A DNA stretch of 64,000 bases from positions 1 through 64,000 of the forward strand of contig NZ_MDZC01000047.1 in the NCBI RefSeq assembly GCF_001816165.1, read 5' to 3'. Every line of letters begins with the position of its first letter. The first letter of the stretch is position 1. The notes below the pieces were generated by a model. That model was given only the letters and a program-made list of their open reading frames with translations. It was not told the origin of the DNA and ran no database searches. This stretch comes from Hymenobacter glacialis (lineage in GTDB: Bacteria; Bacteroidota; Bacteroidia; Cytophagales; Hymenobacteraceae). Positions 1 to 8,435 of the stretch are shown piece by piece. Both the position numbers and the translations under genes were made by a program.

Positions 1-893
1 GGGGCTGCCCGTCGCGGTTTTCGCGGGGCTGGTCGTTGCGCGGCTCGCGCGGCTCCCGTGGCTGGTCATTGCGTGGTTCGCGGTTTTCGCGGGGCTGGTC
101 GTTGCGGGGGAAACGCTGCTCGCGGCCGTCGCGTGGCTCGCGGTTGTCGCGCTCGAAGCGGTCGGCGCGGTTTTCGCGGCGGTCGCCAAAGCCACTGCCG
201 CCTTCGCGGCGGTTGTCGCGGCTGCCGTCGCGGCCATCGGCACCACTCTCCAGAGTTGCGCTGGCAGCTGCGGCAGCGGCAGCAATTTCGGCGGCGGCTT
301 TTTCGGCGGCAATCTCGGCGGCGCGCTGCTCCGTGATGGGGCGGCCGGCGCGGTCTACCCGCTCGCGCCGCTCCCGGCGTTCGGGGCGGCCGGCATTGGC
401 GTCCTGCTCGGTGCCGTTAATCTGCTGGTCGGCGCTGGGGCCGGCTTCTTCGTTGGCCTGCGGCTCCGCTACGGGCACGGGCTCGTTGGCCAGAGAGGCG
501 CCGGTAGCTTCCGAGGCGGGCACCAGGGCCAGTCCTTCGATGGGGTCCAGGATTTCGACGTTGGCGGCGGGGGCAGGCTGGGCCTCCCGTGCAGGGCGGG
601 CGGCTTTGGCAGCGGGCGGGGCAACGTCTGAAAAAGGCTGCTCGGCAGTGCTGGGAGCCGGGCGACGGGCTTTGGGCGCGCGGGGTGCGGCAGCTGCCAC
701 CTCGGAGGCTTCGGCATCGACAGCCGGAGCGGCAGCCTGATCAGCGGAACCTGGAACCAGGGCTTGCTGGTCGAGGATTTTATAAATCAAATCCTGCTTG
801 CTGAGCCGTTTGAAGTTGCCGACATTCATTTGCTCGGCAATTTCTTTCAGATCGGACAGCAGCCGGTCCTTCAACTCGTTAATGGTATGCATA
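1..893 (-). CDS. rho: Transcription termination factor Rho, N-terminal part (runs off left edge)
   Basis: Rho is the hexameric RNA helicase that ends transcription. Only the first 297 residues are visible; the RNA-binding and ATPase domains lie beyond base 1. The start is the ATG at 893 (MHTINELKDRLL). Residues 1-45 match the Rho N-terminal helix-extended-loop-helix domain of Bacteroidota, including LSKQDLIYKILDQQ. An Ala/Pro-rich linker follows, then a highly charged Arg/Asn/Asp/Gly-rich tract that includes three RNDQPRE units in the last 40 visible residues. This is the large disordered insertion known from Bacteroidota Rho, which in Bacteroides drives phase separation. The + strand reading frame over the same bases is a shadow produced by the repetitive Arg codons. 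A long upstream spacer could carry an autoregulated leader. Confidence 0.9.
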
Positions 894-1339
894 AAGGGAA
901 TAAGGGGAGGAACATCGGCGTGAATCGAGGGGCTGGCGGCCCTGGGAGCCCGCGTGGGGCCCAACAAACCAGCTACGGCACGAAAGCGGACAGGCCGCGA
1001 TAAAGCATTGGCAGGAAACGCGGGCTATTGCGAGAATAGCAGCGCGCGGCGCGCAATGGATAAGCAAGAAAATGAGGTGCGAAAGGGGGCCGCGGGGGAG
1101 TTCAGCAAATGACGGGCCGGAAGCAGGCGCCAAGGCCTACGGTTCCAGCCACGGCGGCCGGTTGCTAACGCAATGTTAGCGCATTACGGGCAAACTGCCA
1201 AATCGGATGCCGTCCGGCGAGGCGCTAACAGGTTGGGCGGCAACATAAGTTGCGGGCCCGTGCCCAGGCCCACCGCAGCAGCCCTGTGGTTCTACCCGGT
1301 TTTACTTCCGACATTTGCCCCCGTTCCACTTCGACCCAC
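894..1339. other. 446-bp divergent intergenic region between rho and serS
   Basis: This spacer must hold the promoters of rho (leftward) and serS (rightward). I see no convincing TAnnTTTG box in either direction. The only clear structure is a small palindrome, GCTAAC-5 nt-GTTAGC at 1164-1180, with a further GCTAAC near 1221; it could be an operator or chance. Short open frames here have no start signals or recognisable sequence. Confidence 0.5.
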
Positions 1340-2614
1340 ATGCTGCAAATTTCCGTTCTCCGCGACCAAACCGAGCTGGTGCTGGCTGGCCTCGCCAAAA
1401 AACACTACGCCACCGGCCCCGCCGACGTGGCCGCCATCCTCGACCTGGACCAGCGCCGCCGCTCCCTCCAAACCAGCCACGACGCGGCCCAGGCCGAAGC
1501 CAACGAGCTGGCCCGCCAGATAGGCGGCCTGATGAAAGCCGGCGATAAAGCCGGGGCCGAAACCCTCAAGGCCCGCACCGCCGAGCTCAAGCTGCACACC
1601 CAGGCCGCCGCCGCCGAACTCACGCAAGTGGAGAAGGAGCAGCAGCAACTGCTGTACAAACTCCCCAACCTGCCGCACGCCAGCGTGCCCCAGGGCCGCG
1701 CCGCCCAGGACAACGAGGTGGTGCGCGAGCACGGCACCAAGCCTACCCTGGGCGCCGACGCCCAGCCCCATTGGGAGTTGATTAAAAAGTACGACATCAT
1801 CGACTTTGAGCTGGGCAACAAAATCACGGGCGCGGGCTTTCCGGTGTACAAAAACCAGGGCGCCCGGCTCCAGCGGGCGCTCATCAACTTCTTTCTGGAC
1901 CAGGCCCGCAACGCCGGCTACACCGAAATACAGCCCCCGATTCTGGTGAACGAGGCCAGCGGCTACGGCACCGGCCAGCTGCCCGACAAGGAGGGCCAGA
2001 TGTACCACGACGCCAAGGACGACCTCTACCTCATTCCCACGGCCGAGGTGCCGCTGACCAATATTTACCGCGACGAAATCATTGCCCCGGACAAGCTGCC
2101 CGTGCGCATGGCCGGCCACACGCCCTGCTTCCGCCGCGAGGCCGGCTCCTGGGGCGCCGACGTGCGCGGCCTCAACCGCCTGCACCAGTTCGACAAGGTG
2201 GAAATTGTGCAAATCACGGAGCCCGACCAGAGCTACGACGCCCTGGAAGCCATGCTGGCCCACGTAGAAAGCCTGCTGCAGCAGCTCAACCTCCCCTACC
2301 GCGTGCTGCGCCTCTGCGGCGGCGACATGGGCTTTACCTCAGCCCTCACCTACGACCTGGAGGTGTGGAGCGCCGCCCAGGGCCGCTGGCTGGAAGTGAG
2401 CTCGGTATCAAACTTTGAAACCTACCAGGCCAACCGCCTCAAGTGCCGCTATCGCGCTGATGGCGGCAAAACGCAACTCCTGCACACGCTCAACGGCTCG
2501 GCCCTGGCCCTGCCCCGCATTGTGGCCGCCCTGCTGGAAAACAACCAGACCAGCACAGGCATCGACCTGCCGCTGGTGCTGCACAGCTACTGCGGCTTCG
2601 AGCGGATTGGGTAG
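1340..2614 (+). CDS. serS: Seryl-tRNA synthetase
   Basis: This enzyme charges tRNA-Ser with serine in the cytoplasm. The product is 424 residues, the usual length. Residues about 30-110 form the Ala/Gln/Lys-rich antiparallel coiled-coil arm that contacts the tRNA long variable arm. Class II motif 2 is at about residue 263 (FRREAGSWGADVRGLNRLHQ) and motif 3 at about 385 (GSALALPRIVAALLENNQ). I chose the ATG at 1340 (MLQISVLRDQ) because it gives the standard SerRS N-terminus; the frame stays open further upstream but without family sequence. A strong bidirectional terminator follows and separates it from the convergent GT9 gene. Confidence 0.96.
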   Translation: MLQISVLRDQTELVLAGLAKKHYATGPADVAAILDLDQRRRSLQTSHDAAQAEANELARQIGGLMKAGDKAGAETLKARTAELKLHTQAAAAELTQVEKEQQQLLYKLPNLPHASVPQGRAAQDNEVVREHGTKPTLGADAQPHWELIKKYDIIDFELGNKITGAGFPVYKNQGARLQRALINFFLDQARNAGYTEIQPPILVNEASGYGTGQLPDKEGQMYHDAKDDLYLIPTAEVPLTNIYRDEIIAPDKLPVRMAGHTPCFRREAGSWGADVRGLNRLHQFDKVEIVQITEPDQSYDALEAMLAHVESLLQQLNLPYRVLRLCGGDMGFTSALTYDLEVWSAAQGRWLEVSSVSNFETYQANRLKCRYRADGGKTQLLHTLNGSALALPRIVAALLENNQTSTGIDLPLVLHSYCGFERIG

Positions 2615-2635
2615 CATTGCCTGTTTCTGAATAAG

Positions 2636-2671
2636 AAAAAGCCCTGTCTGAGAAATCTGACAGGGCTTTTT
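2636..2671. terminator. Bidirectional Rho-independent terminator
   Basis: The arms GCCCTGTC (2641-2648) and GACAGGGC (2659-2666) are perfectly complementary across a 10-nt loop. Five A's precede and five T's follow, so it can end both serS (+) and the convergent glycosyltransferase (-). Confidence 0.9.
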
Positions 2672-2681
2672 CTGTGCAGCA

Positions 2682-3746
2682 TCACCGGCCGTCGCGCGCG
2701 GGTGGCAGGTCCAGGTCCAGTGTTTGGTCGCGCATGCACTTGAAGTGGCCTTGCGGACACTTGGCGTAACCTATTTTGGAGCACGGGCGGCACGCCAGCC
2801 CCGGCACCTCTAGCACGCGGAAATCGGTGCGGTAGGGGTACATGCCGAAGGCGGGCACGGTGTTGCCCCACACGCTGAAAATCTCCTTTTTGAAGGCCGC
2901 GGCAATGTGCATCAGGCCGGTATCGTGGCTTACCACAAACTGGGCCTGCCGCACCAATGACGCCGATTGATGCAGCGAATAGCGCCCGCAGCCATTCACA
3001 ATAAGTGGCTGCGAGGCGGAGAAACTGGGGGCCTTTTGGGGAAAACGGTACGGGTCGTTGGGGATGGTGGCGGCCGTGGCCTGCGCGGTGGCGGCCCGGG
3101 TTTCAAAAGCCTGCTCAATGATGTGGGCGATGCTCTCGTCCTCGGGGCCACCCAGCAGCACGATGGGCCGGTTTAGCTTGCCGCACAGCTCGATGAGCTT
3201 CTCCACCGGCAGGCGTTTGGTGGCGTGCTGCGCGCCTATGGCCACCGCCACGTAACCGCGCTGAAAGGCGGGCGGCAACGTATCGAGGCTGATTTCCTGG
3301 TTTTCGGGAATGAAGTAGTCGAGTCCCTGGCCATCGTCCTGCACGCCCAATGGCGCAGCGGTTTGCAGGTAGCGTTGCACGATGTGCACGCGCGGCAGCC
3401 GGTCAATCTTGAGGTTTACCAGCAGCCATTTCTGCCAGTTTAGCTTATCGAAGCTGAAGGACTGTACGCCCAGGCGCAGCTTGATGAGGCGGGTGCGCAG
3501 GTTGTTGTGCAGGTCGATGATGTAATCAAACTGCTCGGCCTTCAATTCCTGCACCAGCTCGTCGAGACTGCCGGTGAGGCAGTGGACTTTAACCACGTAG
3601 GGGTTGGGTTCCAGCAGGCCACGGTAGCCGGGCTTGGTGGCGAAATGTACCCTTGCCCCCGGCACCTGCTGTGCCAGCGCCCGCACCACAGGCGTGGTCA
3701 GGACGATGTCGCCGATGGAGGAAAAACGGAGGACGAGGATTTTCAT
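2682..3746 (-). CDS. Glycosyltransferase family 9 (heptosyltransferase-like)
   Basis: GT9 enzymes of the WaaC/WaaF type transfer heptose or a related sugar onto the LPS inner core at the cytoplasmic face of the inner membrane. I use the ATG at 3746 (MKILVLRFSSIGDIVLTTP), which gives 354 residues and the canonical N-terminal Rossmann strand with the GDIVLTTP motif. The frame stays open upstream through a repeat, but that extension is not protein-like. Near the C-terminus VSHDTGLMHIAAAF is the conserved donor-site region. The protein ends with a four-cysteine segment (CRPC, then CPQGHFKC). A second GT9 gene with the same tail lies at 28359-29363. The acceptor sugar cannot be read from the sequence. 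Confidence 0.88.
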   Translation of the reverse strand: MKILVLRFSSIGDIVLTTPVVRALAQQVPGARVHFATKPGYRGLLEPNPYVVKVHCLTGSLDELVQELKAEQFDYIIDLHNNLRTRLIKLRLGVQSFSFDKLNWQKWLLVNLKIDRLPRVHIVQRYLQTAAPLGVQDDGQGLDYFIPENQEISLDTLPPAFQRGYVAVAIGAQHATKRLPVEKLIELCGKLNRPIVLLGGPEDESIAHIIEQAFETRAATAQATAATIPNDPYRFPQKAPSFSASQPLIVNGCGRYSLHQSASLVRQAQFVVSHDTGLMHIAAAFKKEIFSVWGNTVPAFGMYPYRTDFRVLEVPGLACRPCSKIGYAKCPQGHFKCMRDQTLDLDLPPARDGR

Positions 3747-3755
3747 GGCATGCTG

Positions 3756-3988
3756 GAACGACCAACTCCCCTCCTTTTTTAAGGAGGGGACGCTTGCGCG
3801 AAGCGTAAGCTGGGGTGGTGAAGTCGTTGAACGATGGCCGAACGACTTGCCCGGGTATTTCTTGATAGAAAATGTGCTGAACGATTCGCTCGGGGTTGTT
3901 CGGGTGTCGTTCAACGACTTCACCGCCCCCGTTCGCGCCTCTTCGGCGCTCACATCCCCTCTTTAAAAAGGAGGGGAGCTGGTCGTTC
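3756..3988. repeat. 233-bp palindromic MITE-like element
   Basis: Terminal inverted repeats of about 34 bp lie at 3756-3790 and 3955-3988 (outer ends GAACGACCA and TGGTCGTTC, both with CTCCCCTCC-type tracts). A perfect inner 17-18 bp inverted pair lies at 3817-3834 and 3908-3924 (GGTGAAGTCGTTGAACGA and its complement). The body encodes nothing. It sits 9 bp upstream of the GT9 start codon. No target-site duplication is obvious by eye. Confidence 0.75.
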
Positions 3989-4004
3989 TGACATTCCAAT
4001 TCTA

Positions 4005-5758
4005 CTACTCAAACAACGACTTTTTGTATTCCAGTGGCGGGGTGATACCGGCTTTGCGCTTCTCGAAATAAGAGGCGACTTCCTCCACCAACTTGGCATT
4101 AAATGTCATCTCCTTCGTCAACAGGCCTTTGCGGCCCATGAGTACGCCGTAGCGCATGTCGGCGTAGCCGTCGGTGTGGTGGGCGTCGGGGTTGATGCTG
4201 AGCAGCACGCCCTGGTCGAGGGCGTAGCGCACCCAGCGCCAGTCCAGGTCCAGGCGCCAGGGGTTGGCGTTGATTTCGATGATGACCTGGTGCTTGGCGC
4301 AGGCGTCGATGACGGCTTTGTAGTCGATGGGGTAGCCCTGGCGGCGCAGCAGCAGGCGGCCGGTGGGATGGCCCAGCATGGTGCAGTACGGGTTTTCGAT
4401 GGCGCGCAACAGGCGGTCGGTGGCTTTGCGCTCTTCCATTTTCAGGTTGGAGTGCACCGAGGCCACTACGAAGTCGAAGCTGGCCAGCACATCGGACGGG
4501 TAGTCGAGAGAGCCGTCGCTGAGAATGTCGCTCTCGATGCCTTTGAAGATGCGGAAGGGAGCCAGTTCGGCGTTTAGCTGGTCGATTTCCTGGTGCTGCT
4601 GGCGCACCCGCTCCACGCTGAGGCCGTTGGCGTAGTGCGCGGCCTGGCTGTGGTCGCAGATGCCGAGGTACTCGTACTGGTGGTCGCGCAGCCAGGTGGC
4701 CATCTCGCGCAGGCTGTGGTTGCCGTCGGAGTAGGTGCTGTGGTTGTGCAGGGCGCCGCGCAGGTCGGCGTCTTCGAGCAGGCGGGGCAGTTTTTTCTCG
4801 GCGGCGAGGCCAATTTCGCCCAGGCCTTCGCGCAACTCGGGCACAATGAATTGCAGGCCGGCCCGCTCGTAGAGGGCTTCTTCCTGCTGGAATTTTTCGC
4901 GGCGCGCCCACTGGCGCAGGCTGGTGGCAGAGCCGGAATTTTCACCGCCGGGCAAATCCTCGGTCAGGTGCGCTTCGGCCGCCGAGTTGAGAAACAGCTC
5001 CGTCACGAAGTCTTCGACCGAGGTGAGCAGCACCTCCACCCGCACGCCCGAAGGACTGGCCGTACCGCGCCACGCAAACGGCCCCGACCGGCGCGGGTCG
5101 GCGGTGAGGCCGCCCATGGTGTTCAGAAGCTTGTGCGCCGTTTCCGGCTGGTCGGTGGCGGCCACCACGCGCACCACTTCCACGGTTTCGAGGCGGCGGC
5201 GCACTTCGCCGGCCACGCCCACCTGCTCGGTGCCGAGGGCACGGCGCAAGTGCTGGGCGATGTCTTCGGCCAGGGACTCGGCCTGTGGATACAGCAGCTT
5301 GCCCTTGCTCTGGCCGGCAAACTCCAGGGCTTCGAGAATGGATTCCTGGGTCTTTTTACCAAAGCCCTTCAGCTTGCTCACCTGGTCGGTTTCGGCGGCT
5401 TCGCGCAGCTGTTCGGTGGTTTCAATGCCCAGCTCGCGCCACAGGCTACGGATTTTTTTGGGTCCGATGCCTTTGATGCTCAGCATTTCGACCACGCCGG
5501 GCGGCGTGCTTCCAGCAGGCGCTGCAGCTCCGAAAACGTGCCGGTGTCGAGCAGCTCGGCTACCTTGGCGGCGGCGGTTTTGCTCAGACCGGTGCGGTCG
5601 GGCAAGCCGGAGCGCTCCACCTCCGCCACGGGAAAGCTCAGGGCTTCAAGGGCGCTGGCGGTGCCTTCGATGGCGCGGATTTTAAAAGGGTTTTCGTCGT
5701 GCAGCTCCATGAGCTGGGCGGCCAGCTTGAAGGCGCGGGTCAGGGCGCGATTATCCAC
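4005..5758 (-). CDS. polX: DNA polymerase/3'-5' exonuclease PolX, broken by a one-base frameshift
   Basis: PolX is a repair polymerase with a C-terminal PHP metallo-exonuclease. The first 92 residues are read from a GTG start at 5758 (MDNRALTRAFKLAAQLM) and end out of frame at 5480. The rest is open in the next frame down to 4005. The frames join at about 5504-5510, where coding GAA-GC-ACG lacks one base compared with the expected E-A-T-P-P-G-V-V-E reading. Both parts are otherwise family-like: helix-hairpin-helix region (LSIKGIGPKKIRSLW), then PHP motifs HNHSTYSDGNHS, CDHSQ, GIESDI, SVHSNL, LGHPTGR and NPDAHHT. Either the read has a deletion error or the gene is a very recent pseudogene. The intact PHP domain favours an error. 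Confidence 0.85.
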
Positions 5759-5895
5759 GTGGAAGGGGTTGTTGGGGGCACGAATGTAGCGTATGCCAGG
5801 GCTTACGTGCCTGAGCAGAAGTTGTCCAACTGCCCTTAAAATCCGTAGCTACCTGATTAGGGTTACCTTTCCGCTCATTCTTTCCACTGAATCTC

Positions 5896-6312
5896 ATGCG
5901 TGCGCTGTCTTCTTGTACCGGGCTATTGCTGGCCGCGCTGCTGCTGGCCACCGCTTGCAAAAAAACCAAGTCCACGGCCGTGGTCACCATGCACGGGCTG
6001 GAGGGCACTTGGCTGAATTCGTACGAGGAAAACAGTGGCGACACGCTGGTGTACCGGCCCCAAACGTATGTATTCCCTTCTTCGCGGAGCCGCACCGGCT
6101 TTAGAATAGAGCCCTACAGCCACTTTGAACAGTTTGACATTGCGCCCACCGACGGCCTCACCGACCGCCACGGCACCTGGACCATCGACCGTAAGCTGTA
6201 CGTGCGCATCACCCTCGAAAGTGGCCCGAATCCGAAGTACACCCTAAAAGTACTTGAGTTGGACACGGTGAAACAAGTATTAAAGGTGCGCCGCCTTTCC
6301 GAGAGGAAATAG
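5896..6312 (+). CDS. Small lipoprotein of unknown function
   Basis: The product is 138 residues. The N-terminus is a lipoprotein signal (hydrophobic LLLAALLLATAC, lipobox cysteine at about residue 21, then KKTK). The mature part is about 115 residues and probably beta-rich, with LEGTWLNSYEEN and HGTWTIDRKLYVRI, which resembles the lipocalin-like lipoproteins common in Bacteroidota. I do not recognise a named family. A -7-like sequence TACCTTTC lies about 24 bp before the ATG. It precedes the thioredoxin/ApbE/DUF4266/DUF3570 genes on the same strand and may or may not be part of that module. Confidence 0.72.
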   Translation: MRALSSCTGLLLAALLLATACKKTKSTAVVTMHGLEGTWLNSYEENSGDTLVYRPQTYVFPSSRSRTGFRIEPYSHFEQFDIAPTDGLTDRHGTWTIDRKLYVRITLESGPNPKYTLKVLELDTVKQVLKVRRLSERK

Positions 6313-6418
6313 GCTTGGGACCACCTACAGGCCCTGGCTTACTACTTATTGCCCATTCCTCAGAACCAACCTACCGGGTAGGGAGTTATCGCGGCTACTG
6401 CACTTACCTTATTGACTT

Positions 6419-6973
6419 ATGATGCCGTTGACTGCTAAAGGCCCGCTGCTGGCCATTGCCCTGGGCTGCCTGCTCATTAGCGCTTCGCCCGCAGCCGGGC
6501 AGCACACTGCTGCAGTTCCGGCCCAAGCCGCGCCGCAGCCGGTGTCGCCCCTCATTTCAGCGCCGCAGGTACTCGTGGATTCCCCTGCTGCCTGGCTCAG
6601 CGACCTGGGTGCGGCCCAGGCGCAGGCCAAAGCCACCAACCGGCCCGTGCTGGTTGTTTTTTCGGGCTCCGACTGGTGCAAGCCGTGCATTATATACGAG
6701 CAGGAGGTGTTTTCCCAGCCGGCTTTTGCTGCTTATGCCAAGGACCGGCTGGTGCTGGCCCATTTTGATTTTCCGCGTCAGAAACGCAACAAGCCCACGG
6801 CCGCCCAATTGAAGCTCAACGAAACCGCCGCCGCCCAGCTCAACCGGTCGGGCGACTTCCCGCTGGCTGTGCTGCTTTCGCCCGAAGGCCAGGTGCTGGC
6901 CAAAACCGGCTACATTGCCGGTGGTCCCGCCGCGTTTGAGGCTTACTTGAAAAAGGTACTACCAACGCTGTAG
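6419..6973 (+). CDS. Secreted thioredoxin-fold protein (Thioredoxin_7-like)
   Basis: The product is 184 residues with a cleavable signal peptide (about residues 1-28, ending SPAAGQ). The thioredoxin-like domain covers about 55-184. The redox site is W86-C-K-P-C90, preceded by VLVVFSGSD, and a Pro in the GDFPLAVLL segment occupies the cis-Pro position. It would act in the periplasm as a disulfide reductant or exchanger. ATGATG offers two starts; I use the first. The next gene is ApbE, 92 bp downstream. Thioredoxin-fold proteins recur beside DUF4266/DUF3570 genes, so a role in keeping the Cys-rich DUF4266 product reduced is plausible but inferred. Confidence 0.85.
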   Translation: MMPLTAKGPLLAIALGCLLISASPAAGQHTAAVPAQAAPQPVSPLISAPQVLVDSPAAWLSDLGAAQAQAKATNRPVLVVFSGSDWCKPCIIYEQEVFSQPAFAAYAKDRLVLAHFDFPRQKRNKPTAAQLKLNETAAAQLNRSGDFPLAVLLSPEGQVLAKTGYIAGGPAAFEAYLKKVLPTL

Positions 6974-7065
6974 CCTCACTTACCTGCCGTTCGGTGATTC
7001 AACGAGCATTTCCCGCAGAGGGGAAATAAAACACAAAAAGAAATCCATAAGCCCTATTCAGGTTG

Positions 7066-8112
7066 ATGAAAGCAATACTAAGACCCGGGCTATGGCTCGG
7101 GCTGCTGCTGGGCCTGTTGCTGCTGGGGCAGCCGGGCGGGGCGCAGGGCAGGGCGCCGCGCCATACGTTCACCCGCAGCGCGCATGTGATGGGGTCGCGG
7201 TTCACGTTCACGGTGGTGGCCGAAAACGACTCGGCCGGGCAGCGGGCCCTACGCGCGGGCCTGGGCGAAGTGCGGCGCATCGACCGTCTCATGTCGTTCT
7301 GGGACTCTACGTCTGAGGTGGTGCACATCAACCGCATGGCTGGCATCCGGCCGGTGGCGGTATCGGCCGAAACCTTCGACCTCATCAGTCGGACGCTGCG
7401 GCTCTCGCAGCTCAGCGGCGGCGCGTTCGACATCACTTTTGCCAGCGCCGACAAGCTCTACCGGTTCGACCGTCAGGCCCACCCCGCCCTGCCCGACTCG
7501 GCGCTGGTGCGGGCCTCGGTGCGGCGCATTGGCTGGCAAAAAATCAAAATGGACGCGGCCCGGCACACCGTGTACCTACCCGAAAAGGGCATGCGCATCA
7601 ACCTGGCGGGCATTCTGCAGGGCTACGGCATCCGCCGGGCCAAGCAGGTGCTAACTGAAATGGGCATACAGGGCGGGCTGCTAAATGGCTCGGGCGACAT
7701 TTATTGCTGGGGCCGGCAGGCCGACGGCTCGCTATGGCGCGTGGCCATCGGCGACCCCGACCACCCGAACAGCGTGGCCGCCTGGGTGGACGTGACGGAC
7801 GTGGCCGTGGTCACGGCCGGCAACTACGAGCAGTACTTCACAGTGGGCGGGCAGGTTTACGGGCACATCATCAACCCGCACACCGGCTACCCGTCGGTGG
7901 GGCTGCGCTCGGTCACGATTGTGTGCGCCGACGTGGAACTGGCCGATGGCCTAGACGAAGTGGTGTTTGTGAAAGGCGCCGCCGAGGGCCTGGCGTTCAT
8001 CAACAATCTGAAAGGAGTAGATTGTACGTTGATAACGGATGACAACCGCACGCTGGTGTCGCGCGGCATGAAGCTCAACTATTACCACGGCGCCACCAGC
8101 ACCCAGCCCTAA
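7066..8112 (+). CDS. apbE: FAD:protein FMN transferase (ApbE)
   Basis: ApbE attaches FMN covalently to Ser/Thr of extracytoplasmic flavoproteins, using FAD and Mg2+. The product is 348 residues from the ATG at 7066 and has a signal peptide ending near GGAQG. Family signatures are the MGSRFTFTV strand, GGAFDITFASADKLYRF, the FAD-site segment LAGILQGYGIRRAK with GGLLNGSGDIYCWG, VVTAGNYEQYF, and the metal-site segment HIINPHTGYPS, then ADVELADGLDEVVFV. It sits between a periplasmic thioredoxin-fold gene and DUF4266/DUF3570 genes. No FMN-binding-domain protein (NqrC or RnfG type) is encoded in this window, so its substrate is unidentified. Confidence 0.93.
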   Translation: MKAILRPGLWLGLLLGLLLLGQPGGAQGRAPRHTFTRSAHVMGSRFTFTVVAENDSAGQRALRAGLGEVRRIDRLMSFWDSTSEVVHINRMAGIRPVAVSAETFDLISRTLRLSQLSGGAFDITFASADKLYRFDRQAHPALPDSALVRASVRRIGWQKIKMDAARHTVYLPEKGMRINLAGILQGYGIRRAKQVLTEMGIQGGLLNGSGDIYCWGRQADGSLWRVAIGDPDHPNSVAAWVDVTDVAVVTAGNYEQYFTVGGQVYGHIINPHTGYPSVGLRSVTIVCADVELADGLDEVVFVKGAAEGLAFINNLKGVDCTLITDDNRTLVSRGMKLNYYHGATSTQP

Positions 8113-8124
8113 CTCCAACCACCC

Positions 8125-8361
8125 ATGGCCCTGCCAAAAACCCGGTTTCTATTCCCTGCCCGTCTGCTGCTGCTCCCGCTGCTAGCGGCGCTGCCTAGCT
8201 GCGTATCGGTGGTGGCGTACCAAAAGGTTTACCTCAACGACGAAGACATGAAGCTGAGCAGCAAGGTGGTGGAAACCCCCGAAACCAATTTCCAAAGCTA
8301 CCGCGAGGGCGCCGGCGGCGCCAATGGCGGCAAGGTAGGCGGCGGCTGTGGCTGCAATTGA
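8125..8361 (+). CDS. DUF4266 small lipoprotein
   Basis: The product is 78 residues. It has a lipoprotein signal (LLPLLAALPSC, cysteine at about 26), a short polar middle, and a Gly-rich tail that ends in the family hallmark GGGCGCN. The segment before the tail, SYREGAGGANGG, aligns with the EGASGG-type stretch I remember from proteobacterial members. That stretch resembles an ApbE acceptor site, but here the Ser/Thr is replaced by Gly. The gene starts 12 bp after apbE, so the two are probably cotranscribed. Function is unknown; outer-membrane or periplasmic lipid-anchored location is inferred. Confidence 0.85.
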   Translation: MALPKTRFLFPARLLLLPLLAALPSCVSVVAYQKVYLNDEDMKLSSKVVETPETNFQSYREGAGGANGGKVGGGCGCN

Positions 8362-8364
8362 TTT

Positions 8365-8399
8365 GGCTGTTAGCTGGCAGCTTTTAGCCATTAGCTTTT
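8365..8399. repeat. Short TTAGC-rich interspersed repeat
   Basis: This stretch between the DUF4266 stop and the DUF3570 start reads as alternating TTAGC/AGCT units able to fold on themselves. A similar stretch is found next to the accD start (42968-43003). Confidence 0.45.
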
Positions 8400-8435
8400 T
8401 TGCTTATTGACAGCTGGACACATTCCATATTTACT

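Noticed and set aside
36..740. Arg/Ser-rich 234-residue + strand frame
   Set aside because: It is the antisense shadow of rho: the repeat codons give a low-complexity frame with no family sequence, while the opposite strand gives a genuine Rho N-terminus.
5751..6095. 114-residue minus frame upstream of polX
   Set aside because: It overlaps the polX start in another frame and the lipoprotein gene on the + strand, with no family sequence.
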